Shown here: piece by piece, positions 15,418-24,776 of the stretch | How positions within the stretch are numbered: position 1 is the stretch's first letter | Layout: each line of letters begins with the position of its first letter | Origin: Allobosea sp. BH3 | GTDB taxonomy: Bacteria > Pseudomonadota > Alphaproteobacteria > Rhizobiales > Beijerinckiaceae | Length of the DNA: 64,000 nt | Direction: 5' to 3' | NCBI RefSeq assembly: GCF_025499465.1 | Contig: NZ_JAIMCA010000005.1 | Span: 372,001 to 436,000, forward strand | Notes under the pieces: generated by a model | The model's database searches: none | The model's input: the letters and a program-made list of their open reading frames with translations, nothing else | What the model was told of the DNA's origin: nothing | Made by a program: the position numbers and the translations under genes

Positions 15418-18131
15418 AGGGGCTCCGTGACCTTTTCCGGCGTGTTCCGGCGGGTGAAGTGGGCGAGGACCTCGGCCATGACGCCGCCATGGCGCAGGCA
15501 GGCGCGCTCGCTCTGCGTCGAGACGTCGGCCGTGACATGGAAGTGGGTGCAGCGCCCGTCTGCGCTGGTCGCGACAACCGTCGCCGGCGCATGGCCGTCG
15601 ACTGCAGCGGCAAGCCCGTCGATGTCGAAGCTCTCCGTGCCGTCGAGCCCGAGCTGGCGCCAGCCCTCGCCCTCGGCGAAGCGCAGCGGCACCACGCCCA
15701 TGCCGATCAGGTTCGAGCGGTGAATGCGCTCATAGCTCTCCGCGATCACGGCGCGCACACCGAGCAGCGCGGAGCCCTTGGCGGCCCAGTCGCGGCTGGA
15801 GCCCATGCCGTAATCCTTGGCCCCGAGTACGATCAGCGGCACGCCGCGCTCGCGATAGGCCTCGGCCGCCGCATGCACGGAAACGACCCCGCCCTCCGGC
15901 AGCAGGCGCGTCCAGCCGCCCTCGCTGCCGGGCACCATCAGGTTGCGGATGCGCAGATTGGCGAAGGTCGCCCGCGCCATGACCTCATGGTTGCAGCGCC
16001 GGCCGACATAGGTGTTGAAGGCGCGCTGCTCGATACCGAGCGAGACGAGGTAGCGCCCGGCCGGGCTGTCGAGCGGGATCTCGCCGCTCGGCGAGATGTG
16101 GTCGGTCGTCAGCGAGTCGCCATAGGCGCCGAGCACGCGAGCCGGGCCGAGCCGATCCGGCAGGCCGGACTGAGCGAGCTCCTGCGCCAATGCCAGGAAT
16201 GGCGGCTCGACCAGGTAGCTGGACTTCGGGTCCCAGCGGAAGCGAAGCCCCGTCGGCGCTTCCAACTCGTCCCAGAGCAGGCCCGACGGCGTCTCGCCAT
16301 AGACCTCGCGGAAGAGTTGCGGATCACCGGCCTTTGCCACGAGCGGGGCGATCTCCTCCTCGCCCGGCCAGAGATCGGCAAGGTAGATCGGCTTCGCGGC
16401 ATCCGGCCCGTTCAGCGGCTCGCGCTCCAGGTCGATGTCGATTCGGCCCGCGAGGGCGAAAGCCACCACCAGCGGCGGCGACATGATGTAGTTGGCGCGC
16501 ACCTGCCGGTGGATGCGCCCCTCGAAATTGCGATTGCCCGAGAGTGCAGCCGCCGCGACCAGCCCGCCCTTGTCGATGGCTTCGGCCATGACCGGCAGCA
16601 GCGGCCCGGACTTGCCGCCGCAGGTGGTGCAGCCATAGCCGACGACGCCGAAGCCGAGCTGCTCCAGCGAGGCGAGCAGGCCGAGCTCTTCGAGATAGCG
16701 TGTCACCACGCGTGAGCCCGGAGCGAGCGAGGTTTTCACCCAGCCTGGCACCCGAAGCCCGGCCGCCACGGCGTTGCGGGCGAGTAGGCCGGCCGCGACC
16801 ATCACGGCTGGATTCGAGGTGTTGGTGCAGGCGGTGATGGCGGCGATCGCCAATGCGCCGTGCCGCAGCGTCGCCGCGCCGGAGGCGGTCTCGACGGGCA
16901 ACGCCACGGGCTCGGCCGCAAAGCCGCCATCGGCCGGGGCCTTCGGCAGGCGATCATCGAAATCCTGCGCCACGGCCTTGATATCGAGCCGGTCCTGCGG
17001 GCGGCGCGGGCCGGCGACCGAGCGCGTCACGCGCGCAAGGTCGATCTCGATCACGCGGGCATAGGCGGGTTCGGGAGAGCAGGGTTCGCGGAAGAGTGCA
17101 TTGGCCTGCGCATAGGCGCGCACGAAGGCGGCGTGCTCGGGCGTGCGGGTGCGGACAAGGTAGCGGAAGGTTTCCTCGTCGATCGGGAAGAAGCCGGCGG
17201 TCGCCCCGTATTCGGGCGCCATATTGGCCAGCGTCGCGCGGGAGGGAACCGGCAGGGCCGCCGCGCCCGGTCCGAAATACTCCACCACCGTCGAGACCAC
17301 GCCCTCGCGCCTCAGCTTCTCGGTGACGGTGAGGACGAGGTCGGTCGTGGTCGCGCCGGGCGGCAGGGAGCCGACGAGCCTGACGCCGACGAATTCCGGC
17401 ACCGGGAAGACGTAAGGCTGCCCGAGCATGGCGGCCTGCGCCTCGATGCCGCCGACACCCCAGCCGAGCACGCCGATGCCGTTGATCATCGGCGTGTGGG
17501 AATCGCCGCCGATGACGAAGTCCGGGCAGGAGAGCGTGCCGTGCTGCGTCTCGACGCGCGTCACGACGGAGGCGATGTTCTCCAGGTTGACCTGATGGAT
17601 GATGCCGGTGCCGGGCGGGAAGACGCGCACGGAGCGGAACGCCTGCTGCGCCCATTTCAGGAAGCTGTAGCGCTCGCCATTGCGCTCGAACTCGCGCGCC
17701 ATGTTGCGCGCCATTGCGTCGGGCGCGGCCGAGACGTCGACCTGCAGGGAATGGTCGACGATGACGTCGACCGGGATGCGTGGTTCGACCGAGGCCGGAT
17801 CGAAGCCGGCCTCCGCCACCGCATCGCGCAGAGAGGCGAGATCGAGCAGCACAGGCAGGCCGCTGGAATCGGGCAGGATGACCCGGCCGACCGTGAGCGA
17901 TACGCCGGCACCACGGCTGTCGCGCCAGCGCAGCATCGCATAAACATCGTCGGCGCTGATATTGTGGTCGCAGAGATGACCGCGCGCGAGGTTCTCGACG
18001 AAGACGCGGCAGGCATAGGGCAGGGTGGTGATATCGATCCCGGCGCGCGCACCGACGGCGGCCAGCGAGACATGTCGTCCCGCCATCGCATCGCTCGCCA
18101 GCAAGTCTCGGAGTTTCATGCGCTCGGCCAT
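15414..18131 (-). CDS. Aconitase family hydratase (AcnA/IRP type)
   Basis: 905 residues, full length for the AcnA/IRP group. The [4Fe-4S] ligands are visible as Cys in ITACTNTSNP and the pair in YGCTTCGGKSG. GGDSHTPMINGIGVLGWGVG and the C-terminal swivel domain with GAKDYGMGSSRDWAAKG and SYERIHRSNLIGMG are typical. It would isomerise or hydrate a tricarboxylate or an alkyl-substituted relative. Heading an operon with a hydantoinase, an amidase and RidA, and divergent from a lyase of the isocitrate-lyase family, it is unlikely to be the TCA-cycle enzyme; conversion of a substituted maleate or aconitate to a hydroxy acid for the lyase is my inference. Confidence 0.9.
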   Translation of the reverse strand: MAERMKLRDLLASDAMAGRHVSLAAVGARAGIDITTLPYACRVFVENLARGHLCDHNISADDVYAMLRWRDSRGAGVSLTVGRVILPDSSGLPVLLDLASLRDAVAEAGFDPASVEPRIPVDVIVDHSLQVDVSAAPDAMARNMAREFERNGERYSFLKWAQQAFRSVRVFPPGTGIIHQVNLENIASVVTRVETQHGTLSCPDFVIGGDSHTPMINGIGVLGWGVGGIEAQAAMLGQPYVFPVPEFVGVRLVGSLPPGATTTDLVLTVTEKLRREGVVSTVVEYFGPGAAALPVPSRATLANMAPEYGATAGFFPIDEETFRYLVRTRTPEHAAFVRAYAQANALFREPCSPEPAYARVIEIDLARVTRSVAGPRRPQDRLDIKAVAQDFDDRLPKAPADGGFAAEPVALPVETASGAATLRHGALAIAAITACTNTSNPAVMVAAGLLARNAVAAGLRVPGWVKTSLAPGSRVVTRYLEELGLLASLEQLGFGVVGYGCTTCGGKSGPLLPVMAEAIDKGGLVAAAALSGNRNFEGRIHRQVRANYIMSPPLVVAFALAGRIDIDLEREPLNGPDAAKPIYLADLWPGEEEIAPLVAKAGDPQLFREVYGETPSGLLWDELEAPTGLRFRWDPKSSYLVEPPFLALAQELAQSGLPDRLGPARVLGAYGDSLTTDHISPSGEIPLDSPAGRYLVSLGIEQRAFNTYVGRRCNHEVMARATFANLRIRNLMVPGSEGGWTRLLPEGGVVSVHAAAEAYRERGVPLIVLGAKDYGMGSSRDWAAKGSALLGVRAVIAESYERIHRSNLIGMGVVPLRFAEGEGWRQLGLDGTESFDIDGLAAAVDGHAPATVVATSADGRCTHFHVTADVSTQSERACLRHGGVMAEVLAHFTRRNTPEKVTEPL

Positions 18132-18184
18132 CTGCCGTCGGTCTTTAGGAAAAGTCGGCGCAGGATGGGAGTCAGCCTTATAAT

Positions 18185-18196
18185 TGTCAACACTTT
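18185..18196 (-). promoter_or_regulatory. TGTTGACA element before the aconitase operon
   Basis: On the minus strand this reads AAAGTGTTGACA, identical over 12 bases to 25066-25077 before the tctC gene. It lies 54 bases upstream of the aconitase start. TTGACA could be a -35 box, but AGTGTTGACA is conserved beyond that hexamer. I regard it as an operator that may overlap the promoter. Confidence 0.5.
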
Positions 18197-18239
18197 TGGG
18201 GATTCAAGGAACGGGAGTCTTTGGCGCTGTTCTGGTCGA

Positions 18240-18271
18240 TGGCATATGCCAAAAAGTATCTACATTTGTAG
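18240..18271. promoter_or_regulatory. Two palindromes in the aconitase/GntR divergent region
   Basis: TGGCATATGCCA (18240-18251) is a perfect 12-bp palindrome. CTACA-TT-TGTAG (18260-18271) is a second perfect inverted repeat nine bases later. Both sit between the divergent aconitase and GntR genes and are candidate regulator sites. Confidence 0.4.
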
Positions 18272-18339
18272 AGATGGCCGGGGTCGGATGCGGTGTCGGG
18301 CGGCAATGGTAGCTCGGTCACCATCGCGCAATTTTTCAA

Positions 18340-18351
18340 AACTGTTGACAC
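18340..18351 (+). promoter_or_regulatory. TGTTGACA element before the GntR-lyase operon
   Basis: AACTGTTGACAC is found here and, identical over 12 bases, at 24885-24896 upstream of the FMN reductase operon. It lies 23 bases before the proposed ATG, so a protein bound here would block transcription or initiation. Confidence 0.5.
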
Positions 18352-18374
18352 ATTTCGAGCGGGTGCCTAGCGTG

Positions 18375-19082
18375 ATGAGCATGGAAGGCATGCATGAATC
18401 GGGCAATGGCGGGCGACGCTCGGAGACCCTCGGCGACGAGGTCTTCGGGCATATCCTCGATCTGATCTACAATTGCGAGCTCGAGCCCGGCATGGTCGTC
18501 AACGAATCCGCTCTGGCCGGGCGCTTCGGTGTGAGCCGCGGTCCGATCCGCGAGGCGATCCGCCGCCTGCAGGGCATCCAGCTCGTCTCGCGTGAGCCCT
18601 TCATGCGCGCTCGCGTCGTCTCGCTGTCCAAGCAGGCGATCGCGGAGCTTTTCCAGATGCGCGAAGCGTTGGAGGGCTATGCCTGCCGGCTGGCTGCGAC
18701 GCAGATGCCGGCTGCCGACATCGACGGGCTGATCGCCGATCTGGAGGCCGCCCGTGGCGGGCTTCTGCCGTCCGGCGAACGCTTCGACTTCCATGAACGG
18801 GTCGTGCGGGCGAGCGGCAACAGCCGCATCATCGATACGCTCTGCGGCGATCTCTACCATCTGCTGCGCATTTATCGCCGGATCTCCGGCGCCGTGCCCG
18901 AGCGGCACGAACTTGCTTTCACCGAGCATTGGCAGATCTCGCGCGCGATCAAGGCGCGCGACGCCACGCTCGCCGAATCCCTCATGCGCTCGCATGTCGA
19001 GCGCGCCGGCCGGCATGTGCTGGAACAGGTCCCCGAAGCGCCGGCGGCAGGCGCCGATGGCGAGGAGAAGAAGGCATCATGA
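18375..19082 (+). CDS. GntR family transcriptional regulator (FCD subfamily)
   Basis: 235 residues. The N-terminal winged helix includes GDEVFGHILDLIYNCELEPG and ESALAGRFGVSRGPIREAIR (about 17-60). The C-terminal FCD domain follows, with FQMREALEGYACRLAA and DFHERVVRASGNSRI, whose Asp/His residues usually bind a metal and an organic acid. Possible ATG starts are 18375, 18381 and 18390; none has a strong ribosome site. The stop overlaps the lyase start by four bases. As first gene of the lyase operon it is the likely regulator of the four units that share the TGTTGACA element. Confidence 0.87.
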   Translation: MSMEGMHESGNGGRRSETLGDEVFGHILDLIYNCELEPGMVVNESALAGRFGVSRGPIREAIRRLQGIQLVSREPFMRARVVSLSKQAIAELFQMREALEGYACRLAATQMPAADIDGLIADLEAARGGLLPSGERFDFHERVVRASGNSRIIDTLCGDLYHLLRIYRRISGAVPERHELAFTEHWQISRAIKARDATLAESLMRSHVERAGRHVLEQVPEAPAAGADGEEKKAS

Positions 19083-20026
19083 TCGCGAAGCGTGAAATCT
19101 CGGCCCCCGCGGCTTTCCGGGCGCTGCTGAACTCGGGCGAGTTCATCGTTTCGCCAGGTGTCTATGACGGCTACAGCGCCCGCCTCGTCGAGGCGTCGGG
19201 CTACAAGAGCGCCTGCACCAGCGGCGCCGCCATCGCCAACGCCATCCTCGGCGTCGAGGATCTCGGCATGATGGGCCTCAGCGAGAACGTCAATCACTGC
19301 CGGCAGCTCGCCCGCTCGATCTCGATCCCGCTGACCTGCGACGCCGACAATGGCTACGGCAACCCGATGAACGTGCACTACACCGTGCAGATGTTCGAGG
19401 AGGCGGGCGTCGCCGGCGTCAATCTCGAGGACCAGGTCAGCCCCAAGCGCTGCGGCCACATGCTCGGCAAGGAAGTGGTCTCGCGCGAGGAGATGGTGAA
19501 GAAGATCGAGGCCGCCTGCCTCGCTCGCCGCGACGACGACTTCGTCATCATCGCCCGCACCGATGCTCTCGCCGTCGAAGGCATCGAGGCGACGCTGGAG
19601 CGCATCCGCGCCTATGTCGCGGCCGGCGCTGATGCGATCTTCCCCGATGCGGTGAAGACCGAGGAGGACATCGCGCGCATCGTCGAGGCGGCCGCTGGCA
19701 AGCCCGTCTCCGTCAATATGGGTTTCGGCATTCGCCAGCGTCCCACGACGCCGCTCATTCCGCTCCCGCGCCTCAAGGCGCTCGGCGTGCGCCGCATCAG
19801 CCTGCCGCGCATGCTGCCGGCCGCTGCGATCAAGGCGATGCGCGAGGCTCTCACGGTGATGCGCGAAGTCATGGAGACCGGCGTTCCGGCAGACCGTTCG
19901 GATCTGCTGGTTGGCATCGACGAGATCTGGAACCTGATGGGCTTCCCGGCCATGCAGGCGCTGGAAAAGCAACTCCTGACCGTCGACAGCTACGAGACCA
20001 AGTACAAGACCGCTAGAAGCGCGTGA
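19079..20026 (+). CDS. Isocitrate lyase / PEP mutase family lyase
   Basis: 315 residues, the size of 2-methylisocitrate lyase, 2,3-dimethylmalate lyase and carboxyphosphonoenolpyruvate mutase. Metal-site motif CDADNGYGN and the active-site loop NLEDQVSPKRCGHM, with the catalytic cysteine in KRCGH, are present. SPGVYDGYSARLVEASGYKS is the usual N-terminal phosphate or carboxylate site. It should cleave a 2-hydroxy (alkyl)succinate-type acid to a 2-oxo acid and a second acid, in the cytoplasm. Coupled by ATGA overlap to the GntR gene and divergent from an aconitase-family hydratase that could make its substrate. Confidence 0.88.
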   Translation: MIAKREISAPAAFRALLNSGEFIVSPGVYDGYSARLVEASGYKSACTSGAAIANAILGVEDLGMMGLSENVNHCRQLARSISIPLTCDADNGYGNPMNVHYTVQMFEEAGVAGVNLEDQVSPKRCGHMLGKEVVSREEMVKKIEAACLARRDDDFVIIARTDALAVEGIEATLERIRAYVAAGADAIFPDAVKTEEDIARIVEAAAGKPVSVNMGFGIRQRPTTPLIPLPRLKALGVRRISLPRMLPAAAIKAMREALTVMREVMETGVPADRSDLLVGIDEIWNLMGFPAMQALEKQLLTVDSYETKYKTARSA

Positions 20027-20038
20027 TCCGATCGACCA

Positions 20039-21433
20039 ATGACCTCTCTTCCTGACGGCGGCGCCGATCTCGACGTCGATGTTCTCGTGATCGGCGCTGG
20101 CGGCTGCGGGTTCGTGGCGGCGCTCGCCGCCCATGAGGCCGGGGCCGAGGTCGCGGTGGTCGAGAAACTGCCCCGCCTCGCCGGCAACACCATGCTGTCG
20201 AGCGGCTCCATCCCCGCCGCCGGCACGCGCTTCCAGAAGGCCGTCGGCATCGACGATTCCCCGGAACTCTTTGCAGCCGATCTGCGCCGCACCGCCGGCC
20301 CGCACGAGGCCGAGGCATTGGTCGACCGGCTCGCCGCCACCTCCGCCTCGATGGTGGAATGGCTCGCCGATCATCTTGGCCTGCCGATCGAGCTGATCGG
20401 CGCCTACAAGCATGTCGGCCACAGCGTGAACCGGCTTCACGCCGTGCCCTCGCGCCGCGGCGCCGATTTGATGCAGGGTCTTTGGCAGGCGGCCGAGGAC
20501 AGGGGCATCCCTGTCGCCTTCGCCAGTCCGGCGACGGAGCTGATCGTCGAGGACGGGCGGGTGCGCGGTGCCCGCGTCGCCACACAGGGCAGCGAGGCGA
20601 GCGTGATCGGCGCCCGCGCCGTCATCCTCGCCTGCAACGGCTTCGGCCATGATCGCGAACTCCTGCTGCGCCATGCGCCGGACATTGCGGGCGCCGAATA
20701 TTTCGGCGCGCTGGGGAGTGATGGCGAAGCCGTGCGCTGGGGTGAGGCGCTGGGCGCCCGCCTCGCCAATATGGGCGCCTATCAGGCCCATTCCGCCATC
20801 GCCCAGCCGCATGGCGAGTTGGTGACCTGGACGGTCGTCGAAAAGGGCGGGATCATCGTCGACGAAACCGGCCGCCGCTTTGCCGACGAGACGCTGGGCT
20901 ATTCCGCCTTCGCCGCTCCGGCACTGGCGCGCGGCGGGCGCATCTTCGCGATCTATGACAGCCGCATCCGCGAGGCGACAGCCGCCGGCCAGCCGGATTT
21001 CGGTGTGCTGGTCGCCCATGGCGGCGCGCCGGACTACGTTGATGCCGCGTCGCTGGCCGCGGCCTGCAACCTGCCGGCCGATGCCCTCGCCGGCACGGTC
21101 ACCGAGGCCGGGCGCGTGGCGGCCGGCGAGATGGCGGACCCGCTCGGGCGGCGCCAATGGGGCATGGGGCCGCTGCAGGGGCCGCTCGTGGCGACGCGCA
21201 TCGCTCCGGCCCTGTTCCACACGCAGGGCGGCCTGCAGGTCGACGACGAGGCGCGGGTCATGCGCCGTGACGGCGGCTTCGTGCCGGGCCTTTACGCCGG
21301 GGGCGGCGCGGCGGCGGGCGTCAGTGGCCGTGCCGGCGGGGCTGGCTATGCCTCGGGCAACGGCCTGCTCGCGGCCATGGGTCTCGGCTTCATCGCCGGT
21401 CGGGCGGCGGCGCGGGACGGGTTGGCAGGCTGA
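20039..21433 (+). CDS. FAD-binding dehydrogenase, fumarate reductase flavoprotein-like
   Basis: 464 residues. The N-terminal VIGAGGCGFVAALAAHEAGA is the FAD Rossmann motif; HTQGGLQVD and GGGAAAGVSGRAGGAGYASG near the C-terminus are typical of the FAD-binding-2 family that includes fumarate reductase and 3-ketosteroid dehydrogenase. No haem sites or partner subunit genes are near, so it is probably a soluble ene-reductase or dehydrogenase. It follows the lyase gene after 12 bases and likely acts on an alpha,beta-unsaturated acid of the same pathway. Confidence 0.85.
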   Translation: MTSLPDGGADLDVDVLVIGAGGCGFVAALAAHEAGAEVAVVEKLPRLAGNTMLSSGSIPAAGTRFQKAVGIDDSPELFAADLRRTAGPHEAEALVDRLAATSASMVEWLADHLGLPIELIGAYKHVGHSVNRLHAVPSRRGADLMQGLWQAAEDRGIPVAFASPATELIVEDGRVRGARVATQGSEASVIGARAVILACNGFGHDRELLLRHAPDIAGAEYFGALGSDGEAVRWGEALGARLANMGAYQAHSAIAQPHGELVTWTVVEKGGIIVDETGRRFADETLGYSAFAAPALARGGRIFAIYDSRIREATAAGQPDFGVLVAHGGAPDYVDAASLAAACNLPADALAGTVTEAGRVAAGEMADPLGRRQWGMGPLQGPLVATRIAPALFHTQGGLQVDDEARVMRRDGGFVPGLYAGGGAAAGVSGRAGGAGYASGNGLLAAMGLGFIAGRAAARDGLAG

Positions 21434-21449
21434 AGGGGAAGCGCGGCGG

Positions 21450-22376
21450 ATGGACCTCAGGGCGCTGCGCTATTTCCGGACCGTCGCCGAATGCGGTAGC
21501 TTCAGCCGCGCCTCTGACCTGCTGCGCATTTCCCAGCCGGCGGTCAGCCGCACGATCCGCGAACTCGAAGCCGAGCTTGGCAAGGAATTGCTGACCCGCG
21601 GGCGCGAGGGCGCGCGGCTGACCGAGGCCGGCCGCATCCTTTTCGAGCACAGCGCCCAGCTGCTGCGGCAGGTGGAGCAGGCGGCGAGCGAGGTGCGTCG
21701 CGGAACCGCGGCGCTCGCCGGCCGGCTGACCGTTGGCATGCCGCCCGGTGTCGGCCATCTGCTGGCGCCGCCGCTGCTCGCGCGTTTCGGCGCTGATTAT
21801 CCCGATGTCGAGGTCCGCGTGATTGGTGGCTTCTCCAGCCAGCTTCACGACATGCTGGCGCGTCGGCAGGTCGATCTTGCCTTCGCGCATGATCCGCTGC
21901 CGCAGCGCGGCCTCAAGGTCACGCCGCTCCTGCGCGAGGAGGTCTTCGTCGTCGGCCTCGCCAGTCAACTGGCAGCAGGCGCCGACGGGCTGCCCTCGGG
22001 TGAGATCGTCAAGCTGCCGCTGATCCTGCCGAGCCGGCCCAATGCCTCGCGCCGGCTGTTGGATGCCTGGGCGGCCCGCGAGGGTCTCTGGATCGAGGCG
22101 CGCTACGAGGTCGACGATCACGTCATCACCAGTGGCCTCGTCAAGGCCGGCCTCGGCGTCAGCCTGATGACGCGGGCCACCATCGCCGCAGACATGTTGA
22201 TCGACGCCATCGTCGCGCGGCCCATCGCGCCGCGCGCCTATTGGCCGCTGGCGCTGGTCGAGCCTGATCTGCCGACGCCAGCCCCGATCCTCGCCGCCTT
22301 CACGACGATGGCGCTCGGCGTGGTGCGCGAGATGACGGAGCATGATCGCTGGCTGGGTGCCATCGGCGCGGAGTGA
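21450..22376 (+). CDS. LysR family transcriptional regulator
   Basis: 308 residues. The N-terminal helix-turn-helix spans roughly 1-60: MDLRALRYFRTVAECGSFSR, ISQPAVSRTIRELEAELG. The effector domain follows (GRLTVGMPPGVGHLLAPPLL onward). It starts 16 bases after the flavoprotein gene and is read in the same operon, the reverse of the usual divergent LysR arrangement. The island thus holds two regulators, GntR and LysR. Its 3' end meets the SDR gene with a six-base gap. Confidence 0.87.
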   Translation: MDLRALRYFRTVAECGSFSRASDLLRISQPAVSRTIRELEAELGKELLTRGREGARLTEAGRILFEHSAQLLRQVEQAASEVRRGTAALAGRLTVGMPPGVGHLLAPPLLARFGADYPDVEVRVIGGFSSQLHDMLARRQVDLAFAHDPLPQRGLKVTPLLREEVFVVGLASQLAAGADGLPSGEIVKLPLILPSRPNASRRLLDAWAAREGLWIEARYEVDDHVITSGLVKAGLGVSLMTRATIAADMLIDAIVARPIAPRAYWPLALVEPDLPTPAPILAAFTTMALGVVREMTEHDRWLGAIGAE

Positions 22377-22382
22377 CCGCGC

Positions 22383-23102
22383 TCAGACCGGGGCGACCAG
22401 CGAGGCGCCGCCGCAGACATAGAGCGTCTGGCCGGTCATCGCGCCAGCCTCGGGCGCCAGCAGGCACTGCGCCAGATAGGCGACCTCGCCGGGCTCGATC
22501 AGCCTGCCGATCGGCAGGTTGACCGCCGGGGCCTCGCCGCGCGCGGGATCGCGCAGCATCGGCGTGTCGGTCGCGGCTGGAGCGATGACATTGACCGTGA
22601 TGCCGCGCGGCGCCAGCTCCAGAGCCCAGCTCCGGGCGAGGCCGTTCAGCGCAGCCTTCGTCGCGGCATAAACGCCACGCGCTGGGCGTCCGAGCGCGCC
22701 ACGGCTGGAGAGCAGCACGACGCGGCCGCCGCGATCCGGCAGCACGGCGGCGAGATCGCGCATGATCGTGATCGCTGCCCCGACATGCAGGCGCCAGAGC
22801 GTATCGACATCGGCGTCTCGAACCTCTTCGATACGCCCGGTCCGCATCACCCCCGCGCAATGCACGAAGGCGGTCGGTCGCGACGCCAGGATCGCGGGCA
22901 GCACAGCATCGAGTGCCGGCGCGTCCAGCAGATCAAGGATGACGGTCTTGAGCCCCGCGGCTTTTGCCTCGGACGGAGGAGCGGAACGGTCGAGCCCCGT
23001 CACCTGCCAGCCGGCCGCGAGCAGGCGGCAGGCGAGCGCGAGCCCGATGCCGGACGAGCTGCCGGTGATCAGCGCGTGCCGAGTTGGCATCGGATCAACC
23101 AT
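22383..23102 (-). CDS. Short-chain dehydrogenase/reductase
   Basis: 239 residues, classical SDR. TGSSSGIGLA (about 14-23) binds NAD(P); the catalytic Ser lies in LLSSRGALG and the Tyr-Lys pair in YAATK. Asp in LDRSAPP after the second strand favours NAD(H). It reduces or oxidises a carbonyl/alcohol. The start overlaps the end of the monooxygenase gene by eight bases, making it the third gene of the FMN reductase-monooxygenase-SDR operon. Confidence 0.88.
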   Translation of the reverse strand: MVDPMPTRHALITGSSSGIGLALACRLLAAGWQVTGLDRSAPPSEAKAAGLKTVILDLLDAPALDAVLPAILASRPTAFVHCAGVMRTGRIEEVRDADVDTLWRLHVGAAITIMRDLAAVLPDRGGRVVLLSSRGALGRPARGVYAATKAALNGLARSWALELAPRGITVNVIAPAATDTPMLRDPARGEAPAVNLPIGRLIEPGEVAYLAQCLLAPEAGAMTGQTLYVCGGASLVAPV

Positions 23103-24138
23103 GCACGGCCTCCGGCTGCGCGACCGGGACGCGCTCGCGCAGCAGCGGCATCACCTCCTCTGCGAAGGTGGTCAGCCCCTCGGCCATCGGGTGGAAGCGC
23201 AGCATCAGGCAGTCGACTCCGATCCGCTCGTAAGCCTCGATCCGCTCGGCCAGCTGTTCAGCCGTGCCGACCAGCCCGGCGCCAAGGCCCCGCGCCGCGA
23301 CGGCCGCGATGCGGCTCGTCTTGCCGTATTCCAGAAGCTCCTCGGCGCGCGCAAGGGCCTCGTCCGAGGTTGGGGCGCAGATCACATGGGCGCTGAGGCC
23401 GATCTGGAGCTCGCGCCCATGGCCCGCCGCAAGCGCTTTCATCTCGGCGATCTCGGCGGTCATGTCGGCGAGGTTGCTCTCATAGAGCCGGTAGTCGGGC
23501 ACATAGTCGGCAAACCAGAGGTCGCAGCTTTCCGCCACCAGCGCCTTGCCTTCGGGCGAGCGGCTTGCGGCGTAGATCGGCGGCGGCGTCCGGCGCGTCT
23601 TCAACGGCAGGCTTGCCTTGTCGACGTCGTAATAGCGCCCGTGGAATGAGAAGTCGTCCTGCGTCCAGAGACCGCGCAGCACCTGCACGAACTCGCCGAG
23701 CCGCGCGGCGCGTTCAGCGCTGTCCTCGAGCCAGCTGCCGTTGCCGAACAGGTTGAGCTCGTCCGGCCACCAGCCATTGACGAGGTTGATGGCGAAGCGT
23801 CCGCCACTGATGCGGTCGAGCGAGGCGCCCATCTTGGCGACCGCCTGCGGCGTCACGATACCGGGATGAGCGGCGACCATCAGCTCCATGCGGGAGGTCC
23901 GCTGCGACAGCGCCGACGCCATGACCCAGGATTCGAGGTCCGGCCCGAGCCAGCGCTCGGCGATCAGCGAGATCGAGAAGCCCGCCGCCTCGGCCTGCTG
24001 CAGGATCGCGCAGGCGAATTCGAATGAGCTGTCCGAATCTCCTCCCGCGCCCGGCGTGGTCAGCTCCGCGATCGCCTGCTTCATCTCCGGTTCGGAGCGG
24101 ATCGTATGGGGCAGTGGCGCCCAGATGCCGAACTTCAT
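23095..24138 (-). CDS. LLM-class FMNH2-dependent monooxygenase (RutA/SsuD/SfnG-like)
   Basis: 347 residues of the luciferase-like TIM barrel. DLESWVMASALSQRTSRMEL, AAHPGIVTPQAVAKMGASLD and RISGGRFAINLVNGWW match the group holding pyrimidine monooxygenase RutA, alkanesulfonate monooxygenase SsuD and SfnG. These enzymes use free reduced FMN and oxygen to oxidise C-S bonds or open amide rings. The overlapping upstream gene encodes an NAD(P)H:FMN reductase, which would supply FMNH2. In an island with a hydantoinase and an amidase, oxidation or opening of an N-heterocycle is a fair guess; a sulfur substrate cannot be excluded. Confidence 0.87.
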   Translation of the reverse strand: MKFGIWAPLPHTIRSEPEMKQAIAELTTPGAGGDSDSSFEFACAILQQAEAAGFSISLIAERWLGPDLESWVMASALSQRTSRMELMVAAHPGIVTPQAVAKMGASLDRISGGRFAINLVNGWWPDELNLFGNGSWLEDSAERAARLGEFVQVLRGLWTQDDFSFHGRYYDVDKASLPLKTRRTPPPIYAASRSPEGKALVAESCDLWFADYVPDYRLYESNLADMTAEIAEMKALAAGHGRELQIGLSAHVICAPTSDEALARAEELLEYGKTSRIAAVAARGLGAGLVGTAEQLAERIEAYERIGVDCLMLRFHPMAEGLTTFAEEVMPLLRERVPVAQPEAVHG

Positions 24139-24776
24139 GACATGGCTCCCGCCAAGCTGGGGTGATTGGAGGGCGTGCTCTGCGGCACGGCAAGCTGCTG
24201 CCGTGTGCGGGCGAATGCGAGCACCTGATCTCCGACGCGCTTCAGCTCGGCGGTGACGCCCTCGTCGCGGCAGCGGCCATCGACGAACAGGTCCTGCGAC
24301 GTGCGGATCGCGGCGCCATAGGGCGTCGGCCAGCCACGCAGCGCATGGGCGATCGCCCGCAGTGCCGCCAGCGTCTGGCCGGCGGCCTGCCAGCCCGCCG
24401 CGCAGGCGATGAGCCCGATCGGGATGCCGTCGAGATAGGGGCGGGGATACCGGGAGAGCTCCTCGGCATAGTCGAGCGCGTTCTTGACGAGCCCGGAGAT
24501 GCTGCCGTGATAGGCCGGGCTTGCGATCACGAGGCCGTCGCAGGCGGCCAGCGCCGAAACGAGAGCAGTGGCGCGATCATCGAGTGCAGCGCCGGGCTGA
24601 TAAAGCGGCAGCATGAGCTCGCTACCCGCGAAGACGCGGATCTCCGCCTCTGTGGCCGCCGCGGAAAGCGCGAGCCGCATCGCCTGCTCGCTGCTGGAAC
24701 GGTCGCGCAGCGTACCGCCGATCCCGACGATCAGGGGGCGCTTGGCGACGTTTCGTCGAGGCTTGGATGGCTGCAT
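24135..24776 (-). CDS. NADPH-dependent FMN reductase
   Basis: 213 residues, flavodoxin-like. LIVGIGGTLRDRSSSEQAMR is the FMN phosphate loop; GLVIASPAYHGSISGLVKNA (about 90-110) is the second flavin loop typical of SsuE/MsuE-type reductases. I place the start at the ATG at 24776, just before the family-like part; the frame stays open to 24896 without a better start. It probably feeds FMNH2 to the overlapping monooxygenase. Confidence 0.86.
   Translation of the reverse strand: MQPSKPRRNVAKRPLIVGIGGTLRDRSSSEQAMRLALSAAATEAEIRVFAGSELMLPLYQPGAALDDRATALVSALAACDGLVIASPAYHGSISGLVKNALDYAEELSRYPRPYLDGIPIGLIACAAGWQAAGQTLAALRAIAHALRGWPTPYGAAIRTSQDLFVDGRCRDEGVTAELKRVGDQVLAFARTRQQLAVPQSTPSNHPSLAGAMS

Noticed and set aside
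16860..18374. Apparent 500-residue N-terminal extension of the FCD-type GntR gene
   Set aside because: The frame is open upstream but runs antisense to the aconitase gene and encodes no recognisable domain. The regulator's winged helix begins just after 18375.
12886..24776. A complete Rut pyrimidine pathway
   Set aside because: RutD, RutE and RutG counterparts are missing, the amidase is of the carbamoylsarcosine type rather than RutB, and the genes are spread over different operons.
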